A stretch of DNA of 64,000 nucleotides from Ruminiclostridium papyrosolvens C7 (GCF_000421965.1 NZ_ATAY01000028.1:1-64000), one strand, 5' to 3'; numbered from the stretch's first letter, positions 44,030-52,933 are shown. Notes: a model not told the origin generated them from the sequence alone. Numbers and translations: made by a program.

Positions 44030-45071
44030 CACCCCTGACCGGAATAGCATCTTTATCAAGCATCAGATTTTGCTCTATACCATTGATTTTTGTCCCCGAA
44101 ATGTCCAAAATCCCTTCAATCTCCAACAGACGGGTTTCAATCTGGCTTATCCTGACTATGAGATTATCACTGTCAGCCCACGCTTTACTTAACTCATTAA
44201 AATAATTATCGATAACCGTGTTCACATACCCCTTTACGTCCTCCCAATTCCAACCTTCACGGTATGTCAGGTTCAGTGTTATGTCAACCTTCTGTTCCAT
44301 TACACCTATAACCGTAACTACATGCCCGATAGGTGCAAAGCCTACACCTTCGCCTTGGCTGTTCAAAGGGTCTATCTGGGATTGAATACTGGTGATTAAA
44401 TCATTTGAAGGCTTTTGAAACTGGGAGCTTACAACCACAAGTTTAACCGTACCACCGCCGTTCCATACTGGATAAACCTTAATACCCCCAACCCCTTGAA
44501 GCTGATTTACCTTTTCCTTATAGTCGGACATATTACCCCCAAAAGCCTGTGAATCTAATGTTGCAAAATACCTGGCTCTAAGTTGCTCGGTATCTTCTTC
44601 ATCCTCTCCCGAAATAAGCAGTTCGGTAATTTCCGCTTTTGTCAGTCCCTCAATATAGTTCACTGGAATCAACATTCCGAAATATCTGTTTCCTTCTGCT
44701 CCGGCAGTTTCGCATTTGAGCTTGAATTCACACTCTCTTATTTTTTCGGTAACAACATAATTAAGGTTTCCCAAAGAAAACCTTGAACCCAGCGGAATAT
44801 TAATATTAAATACCCCTTTTAAAATTGCATTGGTAGCTTCCGTCGGAACAATCCCTCGTTCCGCAGCCCTTTTAATCAAAAAATCCCTTGACGCTGAATC
44901 GGCAAAGGTTTCATTCAATATTACGTCTGCTTCAATATACATTTGGGCCAGTTCTGCAGCCGCCGGAGCCAACGCATCAAAAATAACCGAGCCCTCACGC
45001 TTGTCAATCGTATCAGGAACCCGATCCAACATCCTTTTCAAAAGTACCTCATAGGTTACATTTTCATACAT
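44016..45071 (-). CDS. xkdT: Baseplate J-like protein (XkdT)
   Basis: This 351-residue protein has the Baseplate_J pattern: a start with DKREGSVIFDALAPAAAELA, the middle GEDEEDTEQLRARYFATLDS and FGGNMSDYKEKVNQLQGVGG, then a C-terminal IVRISQIETRLLEIEGILDI. It forms the baseplate wedge of contractile tails. The genes on either side (DUF2634 and DUF2313) are its standard neighbours. Confidence 0.94.
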   Translation of the reverse strand: MYENVTYEVLLKRMLDRVPDTIDKREGSVIFDALAPAAAELAQMYIEADVILNETFADSASRDFLIKRAAERGIVPTEATNAILKGVFNINIPLGSRFSLGNLNYVVTEKIRECEFKLKCETAGAEGNRYFGMLIPVNYIEGLTKAEITELLISGEDEEDTEQLRARYFATLDSQAFGGNMSDYKEKVNQLQGVGGIKVYPVWNGGGTVKLVVVSSQFQKPSNDLITSIQSQIDPLNSQGEGVGFAPIGHVVTVIGVMEQKVDITLNLTYREGWNWEDVKGYVNTVIDNYFNELSKAWADSDNLIVRISQIETRLLEIEGILDISGTKINGIEQNLMLDKDAIPVRGDVIG

Positions 45072-45473
45072 TTAAACCATCACCACCTTTTCAATATCAG
45101 CAGTACCTTCCGTAGTGTATGCAGTAAATCTGACCAAAACCTGACGTTTACCTGACTCAAAAGAAAAGTCTCTCACGTCCGTAATTCTGTCATCCTCCTG
45201 CAAAGCCTCCCGTATTCTGTTTTCTATCTCTGAATAAACAAGTGCCGTGGATTCACCAAAAAGGTCTGTTAATTCAATCCCGTAATCCCAGCTGTAAATC
45301 AAATACTGGAATTTTTGAGTATTCAGAATTTTATAAATTGCCTGCTTAATCGCCTCAATCCCGTCAACAGAACCTCCGATTCTCATTTCCTCAAGATTCA
45401 TTTTATAGGTTCTGCCCGGCTGCTGACAGACTTCAAAATCAGGCTGTAAATCATCATTTAAAGTTGGAATCAT
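45072..45473 (-). CDS. xkdS: DUF2634 baseplate protein (XkdS)
   Basis: The 133-residue product has the gp25/DUF2634 features: GRTYKMNLEEMRIGGSVDG, then AIKQAIYKILNTQKFQYLIY and SWDYGIELTDLFGE. gp25-like proteins form part of the inner baseplate wedge and nucleate sheath assembly. The start overlaps the DUF2577 gene stop by 4 bp. Confidence 0.88.
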   Translation of the reverse strand: MIPTLNDDLQPDFEVCQQPGRTYKMNLEEMRIGGSVDGIEAIKQAIYKILNTQKFQYLIYSWDYGIELTDLFGESTALVYSEIENRIREALQEDDRITDVRDFSFESGKRQVLVRFTAYTTEGTADIEKVVMV

Positions 45474-45778
45474 TCCTTCACCACCTTATCAAAAACAAGG
45501 TATTTTTGTCCGCCCTGTATCTGAACCATTATCACACTGTCACCGACTGTCAATCCGTTATGAACTGTAAATTTCCTTTTTTCCCCCAGTTCATCCGATA
45601 TTTCCAGCACATGTTCTTTTACATTATTGGTAAATATCAGATGGGCCTCCTTTAAAATCAGCTTTTGATCAATACTGATTGCAGTTGGTGCGGTACTTAG
45701 AACATTCCCAAAAACAACAGTTGTAGGTTTTGAATCATTCACCGCATCTATTGCCGCCATCTTGATAATTTCAACCAT
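45470..45778 (-). CDS. xkdR: DUF2577 tail protein (XkdR)
   Basis: The 102-residue product (start MVEIIKMAAIDAVNDSKPTT) has the DUF2577 pattern, with VFGNVLSTAPTAISIDQKLI and a C-terminal DSVIMVQIQGGQKYLVFDKV. The ATG at 45778 partly overlaps the upstream stop (TAATATG). The family occurs only between XkdQ and XkdS in contractile PBSX-like tails. Confidence 0.85.
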   Translation of the reverse strand: MVEIIKMAAIDAVNDSKPTTVVFGNVLSTAPTAISIDQKLILKEAHLIFTNNVKEHVLEISDELGEKRKFTVHNGLTVGDSVIMVQIQGGQKYLVFDKVVKE

Positions 45779-45779
45779 A

Positions 45780-46736
45780 TTAGGCAACAAAATCACCGCC
45801 CCTCAATGTGATATCCATATAATGCTGGTTGCTCTTAAAGGTGTGTTTTACGGTCTCCACAAGCATGTAGTTCTGAACCTTCACATCTCCGAGCTCCAAC
45901 CAGACCGGAAAAAGGCACCCCCCTCTGACTCTGATATCTCCAATTGCATTGGAAACAGAAAGGTTGCGGGTTTTTTTGTTATACAGCTTAAGAAGTCCGT
46001 CAGCTTTGGCTTTAGCATTAGTATTCTGATTAACTTTCTCATAATATTGAAGAAGTCCCCACTCAGCAATTTTATTACTGTCCTTGGCCTCATAAATTTC
46101 ACGTTTCTTTGTTTTGTCATTATCGTAGGCCAGTTTTATAAGGTTGTAGGTATTTGAGTCAATAGACGAGGTGTAATCAAAATCCTCAGCTGTGCTCTTT
46201 TCGATAAGAATGTCAAGTTTCATGGAATCAATACTCTTTAAGCTTATAGCCCCATAGTCGTCAAACAGTACATACATCTTATTCCTATTCTGCATTGTAA
46301 TATCAAGGGCACTTTGAATCATATCCATTAATGTCTTGTTATCCTCAACCCTTGTTTCAATTACATAACCTGTATCTTCAATGGTTCCGGTTACCAGTTG
46401 GAAGTCATCTGCCAAGCTTTTGATTATCTGGCTTGCCGTACGGTTTTCAAATACCTTTGTGTCTTTATTTTTGAGATACCTTAACTGGTCGTATGCAGTA
46501 ACCTTTATAATCTGATCGCTGCTGCGCTTTTTAGTGAAAATATGGCCATTGAAAACCTTTTTATTGTCTACTTTTAGTTGCACTAAGTTGCCTTCCTGAA
46601 AGCTAATTATTTCGTCTTTTACCACTGAAAATTCCAGCTTACCCGGAACACCTTTTCTGGAGGTCTCCCATGTGATTTCATCCTCAATGCAAGGCAGATA
46701 CACCGTAGAACCATTCTGAATCTTTAACTCAACCAA
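45780..46736 (-). CDS. xkdQ: XkdQ/YqbQ-type baseplate hub protein
   Basis: A 318-residue protein with the gpD/gp27-like hub fold: SRKGVPGKLEFSVVKDE, then FNGHIFTKKRSSDQIIKVTA and YDQLRYLKNKDT, and a C-terminal VSNAIGDIRVRGGCLFPVWL. It would form the central hub above the spike. The start overlaps the LysM gene by 8 bp. Confidence 0.88.
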   Translation of the reverse strand: MVELKIQNGSTVYLPCIEDEITWETSRKGVPGKLEFSVVKDEIISFQEGNLVQLKVDNKKVFNGHIFTKKRSSDQIIKVTAYDQLRYLKNKDTKVFENRTASQIIKSLADDFQLVTGTIEDTGYVIETRVEDNKTLMDMIQSALDITMQNRNKMYVLFDDYGAISLKSIDSMKLDILIEKSTAEDFDYTSSIDSNTYNLIKLAYDNDKTKKREIYEAKDSNKIAEWGLLQYYEKVNQNTNAKAKADGLLKLYNKKTRNLSVSNAIGDIRVRGGCLFPVWLELGDVKVQNYMLVETVKHTFKSNQHYMDITLRGGDFVA

Positions 46737-47376
46737 GCTTAATCACCTGCCCTACTCTGATAAGGTTAGGATTTTTGATTCCGTTCAGTTTGGCTATCTG
46801 AGGATACTTTGAGCCGTCACCCAGATATTTTTTACAAATGGCCCAGAGGGTGTCTCCCTTTTTGACTTTATAGGTTTTAGGTTTGACAGGGGTGGATTTC
46901 TTACTGCCTCTAGCGGGTTTAATGCCTTCTAACGGATATTTTAGTGCGGTACATAGCTTATACTGTTTGAGGGTCATAGAAACGGTATAATCAAGACCGT
47001 TTCCTGCATCCTCTGTTATACTGTACTCTTCAAGAGAAACCCATGTATTTGTTATTTTACGCACAAATTTATCCTTAAAGGATATCTCTTCTTCAATATA
47101 CAGCTTAAATGGTTTACAATCCTTTTTTAAACGGCTGAAATGGTCCAGATAATATTTGGGATTTACAAATTCCTTATCAGGGTAGTCTGCAAAAGGGTAA
47201 TTCACCTGAGGAATGAGCAATTCAAAGGAAAACTCCGTTAATCCCGGAGCCTTTAGTATACTTGCTTCACTCCCGTCAATCAGACTGACAGTCTTATTCT
47301 GATTCTTGATTTTTGTTTCAAACTTTGAAGGGGCAACAGGCATCCGAACCCCTCCCAGCCAGATTTGGTAAGGCAT
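46729..47376 (-). CDS. xkdP: LysM-containing tail protein (XkdP)
   Basis: The 215-residue protein ends with a clear LysM domain (residues ~167-214: YKVKKGDTLWAICKKYLGDG, then KYPQIAKLNGIKNPNLIRVG). The N-terminal part binds the hub in related tails. LysM recognises peptidoglycan sugars and may help the tail contact or cross the wall. It directly overlaps the tape-measure gene stop. Confidence 0.92.
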   Translation of the reverse strand: MPYQIWLGGVRMPVAPSKFETKIKNQNKTVSLIDGSEASILKAPGLTEFSFELLIPQVNYPFADYPDKEFVNPKYYLDHFSRLKKDCKPFKLYIEEEISFKDKFVRKITNTWVSLEEYSITEDAGNGLDYTVSMTLKQYKLCTALKYPLEGIKPARGSKKSTPVKPKTYKVKKGDTLWAICKKYLGDGSKYPQIAKLNGIKNPNLIRVGQVIKLG

Positions 47377-49292
47377 CAGTTATACACCCCCTCTGCTGCT
47401 ACCGACATTGTTTCATAAACCTTCTGCTCCATATATGAAACAATCCCGTCTAAATCAAGGTTACTGTTGATATTGTTATGATTAGTCATATCCACCTTGA
47501 TTTCCGCAGTAGTAAATTTATTTACTACCTCCTGTTCAGCTATGTCCCTCATGTACTTCAAGTCCTCTTCGGAAACTTGCATTGAATCCTTCATGGCACC
47601 TGTGTTAGCAGCAGTATTGGCTATATGATTTTTCGTGTCGCTATCTGCAATACCGCCGGCTTTAGCGGAAGCGGGATTTTTCAATGAGTTATATCCGGGT
47701 ACATTGAAATTTGAAGCTGATTTGTCCTTTTTAGCAGCCTGGGCCTTTGCGTTCTCAATGTTGTCTTGTCTTTTTTGCATATTTGCACCCGCCTCAACTT
47801 GACGTTTAAGTATATCAACGTCATGTTGCTGCTTTATTGAATCTATTTTCTGGTTGTACTGCTTAAGGTCTGCCTCTCTGGCTGCCTTTTCGGCTTCATT
47901 CTGGATTTTTGCCTCAGTTCCGAACGTCACATGACTAACAGCCTTAATGGATACCTCTGGAAGTACTTTGTTCAGTAATCCAATAAACTTATTAATAATA
48001 TCAATTGCGCCATTTACCATGTTCTGTAGAATGGTAAGTACACCTACTCTCATATCACCCATAAAATTCTGGATTGCAACACCTGCCGACTTCATACCCG
48101 CCATCATTAAATTCCAGAGATCAATAACCCAGTACACACCTGTAAAAAATGATATTTTCAGAGCATCCCATAAAATGAGAATAGCATTAACCACAATCAG
48201 CCATGCAACATGAATTCCGCCTACAGATTGAACCCATTTATAAATAAGACCTATTATTACTCCTATTACCAATGCAATCCAAAACAATGGAGAAGTGAAC
48301 AATGATGCATTTAACCCATCCTGTGCTATTTTCTGCATAGTTGTAGCTATAGTCGAAATACCAAGCCCTATTGCATAAGCACCTGCAGCCGCAGCAATTC
48401 CCCAGAAAACAGGTGCAACTGTGGCCCAGTTATTATAAACCCACGTAGCAGCGTTTGCTATTGCTTGCAATACAGGAATAAATGCTTCAAACAGAGTATT
48501 TTTAATAGTTGAACCTATCTGTTGGAAGGTTACGGGCATTGTGGCGAACTTTGCATTAATTTGGTCGTAAGCGCTCAATACTGAGTTTTTCAAAACTTCT
48601 GCCGAAACACCGTTTCCGGCAATAAGCTGCTGCTGAGACTGTCCCGTGTAATTTGAGACTGCCCGCCCCATTGCAGGTGCATTTTGGAAAACAGATGCCA
48701 TGTCCTCTCCCTTTAGATTTCCGGATACCATTGCATCTGTTATTTTATCAATGCCCTTTGTAGCCTCACCTGACTCGGCCCCGGCAAAAGACTTATTCAT
48801 CAGTTCTGTAAAGCCAAGGATTTCATTATTATCTTTAAATCTTCCTTTAGCCGAAAGCCCAAGCTTTGTCACAGTTGCAGCCGTACTGTCAAAAGTACTT
48901 CTTGAATTATTCGCTGCAGAATACACCTTGTGCTGTAATTCTCCTGTGCTCTGGCGCTTATCAGTCATCATTGAAAGTCTAGCATTCTGGTTTGAGTATT
49001 TATCCACCATTTCCATACCTGATGAAATTTTGGATGAAATATCCTTAACCTTTGCCATCTTTTCAATGGAATCAATAGACTCCTTGACTTGATCCTGAAC
49101 TGCATAAAATTCCTTTGCAATTAGTCTCGCCACATTTGCAATTTCCCTGAATCCACTCATATTAAAGGGTTTTTTTAACTGATTCTGAAGCTCCTGAGTT
49201 TTATCTATGATTTCTATCACAGGCTTTACAACCGTACTCAATGCGGTTGTAGTCCCACCAATCAACTGTAATGAATTCGCTACTGTAGCCAT
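47376..49292 (-). CDS. xkdO: Tail tape-measure protein (XkdO)
   Basis: The 638-residue protein has the TMP_2 tape-measure pattern: an N-terminal coiled region, the core FTELMNKSFAGAESGEATKG and MASVFQNAPAMGRAVSNYTG, then hydrophobic helices (residues ~290-400: WGIAAAAGAYAIGLGIST, FWIALVIGVIIGLIYKW) and a basic Ala/Gln-rich coiled end. The length sets tail length, and about 640 residues would give a tail of roughly 100 nm (family rule, about 0.15 nm per residue). Confidence 0.9.
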   Translation of the reverse strand: MATVANSLQLIGGTTTALSTVVKPVIEIIDKTQELQNQLKKPFNMSGFREIANVARLIAKEFYAVQDQVKESIDSIEKMAKVKDISSKISSGMEMVDKYSNQNARLSMMTDKRQSTGELQHKVYSAANNSRSTFDSTAATVTKLGLSAKGRFKDNNEILGFTELMNKSFAGAESGEATKGIDKITDAMVSGNLKGEDMASVFQNAPAMGRAVSNYTGQSQQQLIAGNGVSAEVLKNSVLSAYDQINAKFATMPVTFQQIGSTIKNTLFEAFIPVLQAIANAATWVYNNWATVAPVFWGIAAAAGAYAIGLGISTIATTMQKIAQDGLNASLFTSPLFWIALVIGVIIGLIYKWVQSVGGIHVAWLIVVNAILILWDALKISFFTGVYWVIDLWNLMMAGMKSAGVAIQNFMGDMRVGVLTILQNMVNGAIDIINKFIGLLNKVLPEVSIKAVSHVTFGTEAKIQNEAEKAAREADLKQYNQKIDSIKQQHDVDILKRQVEAGANMQKRQDNIENAKAQAAKKDKSASNFNVPGYNSLKNPASAKAGGIADSDTKNHIANTAANTGAMKDSMQVSEEDLKYMRDIAEQEVVNKFTTAEIKVDMTNHNNINSNLDLDGIVSYMEQKVYETMSVAAEGVYN

Positions 49293-49312
49293 TTATATCA
49301 CCTACCTTTATG

Positions 49313-49340
49313 AAAAAGGCACCCCATTACGGAGTGCCTT
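49313..49340 (-). terminator. Intra-operon hairpin upstream of the tape-measure gene
   Basis: On the minus strand AAAGGCACTCC and GGGGTGCCTTTTT form a stem with T tail, 21 bp before the tape-measure start and just after the frameshift extension ends. It would lower tape-measure transcription relative to sheath and tube. Confidence 0.75.
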
Positions 49341-49350
49341 TTATTTTATA

Positions 49351-49958
49351 CTACCTTTTTCTTGGCTTGTTTTTGTTCATTTCCTTTTTATCGTTTTCAA
49401 TTTTAATCTGAATAGCCGCAGTTATAAAGGCCCTTTCCTCTCTTGGAAGCTTCAAAAACTCACCGGGTGTTATATGAAATTTGTGAAGGCAATAGTATGC
49501 AATATTAGCATCGCTGTCACCTTCGTTAATTAGTTTTTTGCTTCGTCAACCAAATCTTCCATAGTAACGTCAAAGCCGTTAACCTCTTGGATTTTAGCCA
49601 GATAATCGGCATATTCTCCCGGTTTGAGCATGGTCTTAAGAAGAGTATCCTCACCCATACAGCCATAGCTGTTCTGCAGTTCTGCATTATGTAAATCAGG
49701 GTAAACGGTGCATCTTGCAGCCAGCTTTCCAAGGTAAGCATTGTAGTCGGTTTCTGGAGTATACTGGTTTTTCTTACCCGGAATCTGCACCTTGCGTGTG
49801 CATGCCTTTCTTATGGCTTCATCCTCTTCCGAAGTAATGGAGCAGATTTCCCACTCTATAGGCACCCCGTTTTCATCTACAAATCTCTTTGATGCAACAT
49901 ACTTTACATTCTCATTGTCTAATACATTTTGCCTTAAAAAAGAACTTAATCCACTCAT
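49351..49958 (-). CDS. Frameshifted long form of the tail assembly chaperone (XkdN fusion, gpGT-like)
   Basis: The short chaperone frame (49530-49958) ends in GCA AAA AAC TAA. The heptamer A-AAA-AAC (49533-49539) is the classic X-XXY-YYZ slippery site. A -1 slip continues through LINEGDSDANIAYYCLHKFH and ITPGEFLKLPREERAFITAA to a TAG at 49351, adding about 60 residues for a 202-residue product. The extension has no start codon with a ribosome site of its own and reads as a helical gpT-like segment. Tail phages make a short and a long chaperone this way before the tape-measure gene. Confidence 0.85.
49530..49958 (-). CDS. xkdN: Tail assembly chaperone, short form (XkdN family)
   Basis: The 142-residue product (MSGLSSFLRQNVLDNENVKY start, then RKACTRKVQIPGKKN and YPDLHNAELQNSYGCMGEDT) belongs to the XkdN family, the chaperone that coats the tape measure during tail assembly. 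It lies between the tube and tape-measure genes as expected. It ends at the slippery heptamer described for the long form. Confidence 0.9.
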   Translation of the reverse strand: MSGLSSFLRQNVLDNENVKYVASKRFVDENGVPIEWEICSITSEEDEAIRKACTRKVQIPGKKNQYTPETDYNAYLGKLAARCTVYPDLHNAELQNSYGCMGEDTLLKTMLKPGEYADYLAKIQEVNGFDVTMEDLVDEAKN

Positions 49959-49980
49959 ATTAATAACACCCTTTCCTTAT

Positions 49981-50457
49981 TTAACATTCCATTCCCGGAA
50001 GTACGGAGAATTTTTCATGTATTTCAAAATCTTCAAAAGTAAAGTCCATATCTTCATCCAGATATTCTGCATCAGCATCAAACTTTGTAAGAATTCCGCC
50101 GTCAACATTACAACCCTTTAAAATAACTGTCTGCCTGCCTGCACTGGAACTTGAATCTTCATTTGTTACCTGAATGTCAAAGTATATATCCTCTCCTGTG
50201 TCCTTGTATCTTGCCAGCAAATCTCTGAAAATAGAGGTATTGTAATGGAAGGTTGCAGAGCCGGTTCCCTTCCAGCCTGTAGCTTTGTTACCCTTCCCCG
50301 TTCTGCCGAGAATAGGTACTTCACTCTTGGTTTTTTCAACCTTTGCTTCAAGATTTATAGCCTGCATAAAATTATATCTTTTATCCTCAATAGTAACGTA
50401 ACATTCTGCCAAAGATGCACTTAACGCATCCTTTCCATTCATTGTCTGCATATTCAT
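49981..50457 (-). CDS. xkdM: Phage tail tube protein (XkdM)
   Basis: The 158-residue protein has the XkdM/DUF2001 pattern: NGKDALSASLAECYVTIEDK, then YNFMQAINLEAKVEKTKSEV and a GRTGKGNKATGWKGTGSAT core. It polymerises into the rigid inner tube. The start is ATG at 50457 or the ATG six bases later; AAAGGAG precedes both. Confidence 0.93.
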   Translation of the reverse strand: MNMQTMNGKDALSASLAECYVTIEDKRYNFMQAINLEAKVEKTKSEVPILGRTGKGNKATGWKGTGSATFHYNTSIFRDLLARYKDTGEDIYFDIQVTNEDSSSSAGRQTVILKGCNVDGGILTKFDADAEYLDEDMDFTFEDFEIHEKFSVLPGMEC

Positions 50458-50472
50458 CCGCTCCTTTTTTTA

Positions 50473-51774
50473 TTATTGTACAACCGTTGTCATATAAAGC
50501 TGTTCCATAGAATTCATAATAGTAACAGCATCCTGAATTACAATTGCCCTTTTGCTGTCTCCCTTTGAAATAACAACATCCTCAGGCTTAAAGTTTTCAA
50601 TGGCCCTTATGCTCTGAAGTTCCTGATGATGCTTTACAACGTCATTCCAGAAGGAAATTCTTCCGGCTGCGTCATTTGGAACATTGCCGTTGTATTTAGT
50701 GTTAAACAGAACCGCAATATCGTTTGCAATCTGATCAAGAACCCTGATTGTCTGATTTCTTCCGAAATCGTTGTTCTTGTCATCCGTGTAAGATACATAA
50801 CTGTTGATATCCTCTAATATACGAATGTCATCACCAACCCTGTGAAGAATAAATTTACCTTCTGAAACGGCAGCTTCAAGCTCGATTTGTCTGAAGTCCG
50901 CATTCACGGTAAACTCGCCGTCATAAACCTTGTTTGTATTGCTCTTATTTACAGGGCAGCCTGCTGCTATACCTGTCACCCAGTAAACCAATGCTGATGA
51001 ATTAATTTCTTCTGCAACATCATTCTGAACACTGATAATACCTTCATAATCTGCCGGTGTCCTGTAAAGAACAGTCTGGAATTTAACTCCCGACTCATCC
51101 CTCATTCTTTTTGTGAACTCAACAAACAGGTCTGTTATCTCAGGCGATGTTTCCACACATCCAAGAGTATTGAAGGAATAGGACTCAATCTTGTCAAGAA
51201 ATGTCTGGTAGTCCTCTACTGTAATATTCTCGCCGTTTGTTCCGCCAATCAGTTGTATTCCGCTTGTTAATGCAATTTCACCAACAATAAAATCAACAAA
51301 ATCATTTGGAATCAATTCAGCCATGCTTGAAACCGTTTGGGAATCTACTCTGATTGTTCCCAGAAATGTTTGGACATCAAATTTGTTTGCATCATTACCG
51401 TGCTGTGCAATAACAATTTTAAGATCATTTCCTCTGGTTCCTGCATATTTTGCAGTAGCATATTTGCATGCCGCCTTCTGTCCTTTATTGAGCTTGTAGA
51501 AATATCCGGCTCTTATATGTCTGAACAAATCTCTGAGCCCCTTTAGTTTTTCATCCTTGATGTTGTAGCCGAAAATCTTCAGGGAATCTTTCTGGAAGCT
51601 GTCGGCATCAACCTTGAAAACCTCTCCGTCAACGCCCCAGTCAAGAACCAGCGGCATTGCTGCATACCCCCTTTCGCTAAGTGTTGCGGTTGCCCTAGAT
51701 GTGCTAACAAAATTAATGTAGCTTCCGGGTAAAACCTTGTTTTGTTTTAAAAAAGTGCCTCCTCCAAGTGCCAT
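50473..51774 (-). CDS. xkdK: Contractile tail sheath protein (XkdK)
   Basis: The ATG at 51774 has AAAGGTG six bases upstream and gives the typical sheath start MALGGGTFLKQNKVLPGSYI. The 433-residue protein shows LKGLRDLFRHIRAGYFYKLN, GTNGENITVEDYQTFLDKIE and the C-terminal NDAAGRISFWNDVVKHHQEL of XkdK-type sheaths. A sheath gene shows that the particle is contractile (myovirus/R-type). Confidence 0.95.
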   Translation of the reverse strand: MALGGGTFLKQNKVLPGSYINFVSTSRATATLSERGYAAMPLVLDWGVDGEVFKVDADSFQKDSLKIFGYNIKDEKLKGLRDLFRHIRAGYFYKLNKGQKAACKYATAKYAGTRGNDLKIVIAQHGNDANKFDVQTFLGTIRVDSQTVSSMAELIPNDFVDFIVGEIALTSGIQLIGGTNGENITVEDYQTFLDKIESYSFNTLGCVETSPEITDLFVEFTKRMRDESGVKFQTVLYRTPADYEGIISVQNDVAEEINSSALVYWVTGIAAGCPVNKSNTNKVYDGEFTVNADFRQIELEAAVSEGKFILHRVGDDIRILEDINSYVSYTDDKNNDFGRNQTIRVLDQIANDIAVLFNTKYNGNVPNDAAGRISFWNDVVKHHQELQSIRAIENFKPEDVVISKGDSKRAIVIQDAVTIMNSMEQLYMTTVVQ

Positions 51775-51893
51775 GTAATTCACCTTTCCTTTCAAAAATT
51801 TTGTTTTATTAAATTATCAACCCCATCAAAAAATACATTTTAGAAATCTGCTTCTTTGAAAAGGTTGGTATTTCTGATTTTGCTGCTTTATTA

Positions 51894-52319
51894 CTACTGT
51901 TTAAGGCCGCCTTCCACAGCTATATTTTCCATAGGCTCCTCTGACGGTGTTTCCTTATAAACATAGAAATTGTAATTTACGTAAAAAAGTAGTACGCCCT
52001 CGACAACCTCACAGCTCATTTTGGAGCCTCTGAACATGTCAGCTTCTATAAGAATAGACTCCAATGTGTCGTAGAGACGGTCTGCAACCTGACAAACTTC
52101 TGTATTTTTGTTTGCGGTTGCGGGACAATACTTAATAGTGAATCGCTGCTCTCTGTAGTACCTCTTCCCTGTTATCTGCTTCTGACTGAAATTATTAAGA
52201 GAAATTAAAAAGCAAGGTGTTGCCATCTCCTGCTCTGCCTCCTCCTTGTAAACCCCAACCGAACTGCCGAAATCCCGGCTCAGCTTAGTTGCAATTGCAT
52301 CAATTACCTCGATAAGAAT
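51894..52319 (-). CDS. Tail terminator-like protein (DUF6838) with non-canonical start
   Basis: The clear coding part starts at an ATG at 52226 (MATPCFLISLNNFSQKQITG, then RFTIKYCPATANKNTEVCQV and ADRLYDTLESILIEADMFRG). The same frame is open for 31 codons before it and reads IEVIDAIATKLSRDFGSSVG and VYKEEAEQE, which fits the N-terminal helix of tail-terminator family proteins. The only start candidates there are ATT codons after GGGAGGG (52319-52325). A strong AAGGAGG-ATG at 52356 lies in another frame. I give the ATT at 52319 as the provisional start. Confidence 0.65.
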   Translation of the reverse strand: MLIEVIDAIATKLSRDFGSSVGVYKEEAEQEMATPCFLISLNNFSQKQITGKRYYREQRFTIKYCPATANKNTEVCQVADRLYDTLESILIEADMFRGSKMSCEVVEGVLLFYVNYNFYVYKETPSEEPMENIAVEGGLKQ

Positions 52320-52396
52320 AATAATCCCTCCCTGCTGTTTGAATTCTAATTAACATACAACTACCTCCTTACAAGCTTTTTTGATTTAATGGGAAC

Positions 52397-52427
52397 AAAA
52401 AAGGAGCCGGAATATTATCCGCTCCCC
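52397..52427 (-). terminator. Hairpin between the regulator and tail genes
   Basis: On the minus strand GGGAGCGGA and TCCGGCTCC (one bulge) are followed by six T residues, about 50 bp after the stop of the ArpU-like gene. A copy of the TGGGAACAA repeat (52388-52398) lies over the T tract. Confidence 0.7.
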
Positions 52428-52477
52428 ATCAACTGCAAGTTCCTTTTGAAATATTTTGTTGTCTCTTTTTACAAATA

Positions 52478-52933
52478 CTATTTTACATCATATATACTGG
52501 TATTGGTTGGTATTGTTTTAAGGAATTTATCATGTTTTTTTCTTACGGTCTCCCATGAGTAGCTCATACATTCTCCCGTCTGCTCCCAGGTCAATCCGTC
52601 TATGTAGCGGTAAACCATTATCTGTCTTACGGTACTGTCCTCAATACTTTCTATAAATTCATAGGCCTTGTTAACTTTTTCCATAAGACTCTGTGTTTTG
52701 ATTCTTATTCGAACTCCAATCTCATTCCTCTCTTTAATACATTCCTCAGACATTTCCTCGCGTCCTGTAATTGTAAAGGATCTTGGCAAATAGGGGAACT
52801 GTGCCATACTACCTCTTACCTTATCCGTTACAATCGTTTCGTTGTCTCCATAGCTTAATTCCTGAAGTTTTTCGTTTAGCTGTTTTATTTCTTTTTTTAG
52901 CTTAATTATCTGACTTAATTCTTCTTTTATCAT
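52478..52933 (-). CDS. ArpU/RinA-like phage late-gene regulator (sigma-70 region 4-like HTH)
   Basis: The 151-residue protein starts with a coiled segment (LKKEIKQLNEKLQEL) and ends with a helix-turn-helix resembling sigma region 4 (DSTVRQIMVYRYIDGLTWEQ, then TGECMSYSWETVRKKH). Such DUF1492/ArpU-like proteins activate late operons of Gram-positive phages. Ribosome site AAGGAGAG. As first gene of the leftward operon it is probably the activator of the tail genes. Confidence 0.82.
   Translation of the reverse strand: MIKEELSQIIKLKKEIKQLNEKLQELSYGDNETIVTDKVRGSMAQFPYLPRSFTITGREEMSEECIKERNEIGVRIRIKTQSLMEKVNKAYEFIESIEDSTVRQIMVYRYIDGLTWEQTGECMSYSWETVRKKHDKFLKTIPTNTSIYDVK

Noticed and set aside
51781-51893. 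Possible small gene between the tail terminator and sheath genes
   Set aside because: Frames here (for example reading KSEIPTFSKKQISKM) resemble a phage helix motif but lack a start codon with ribosome site and end quickly; at most a remnant.
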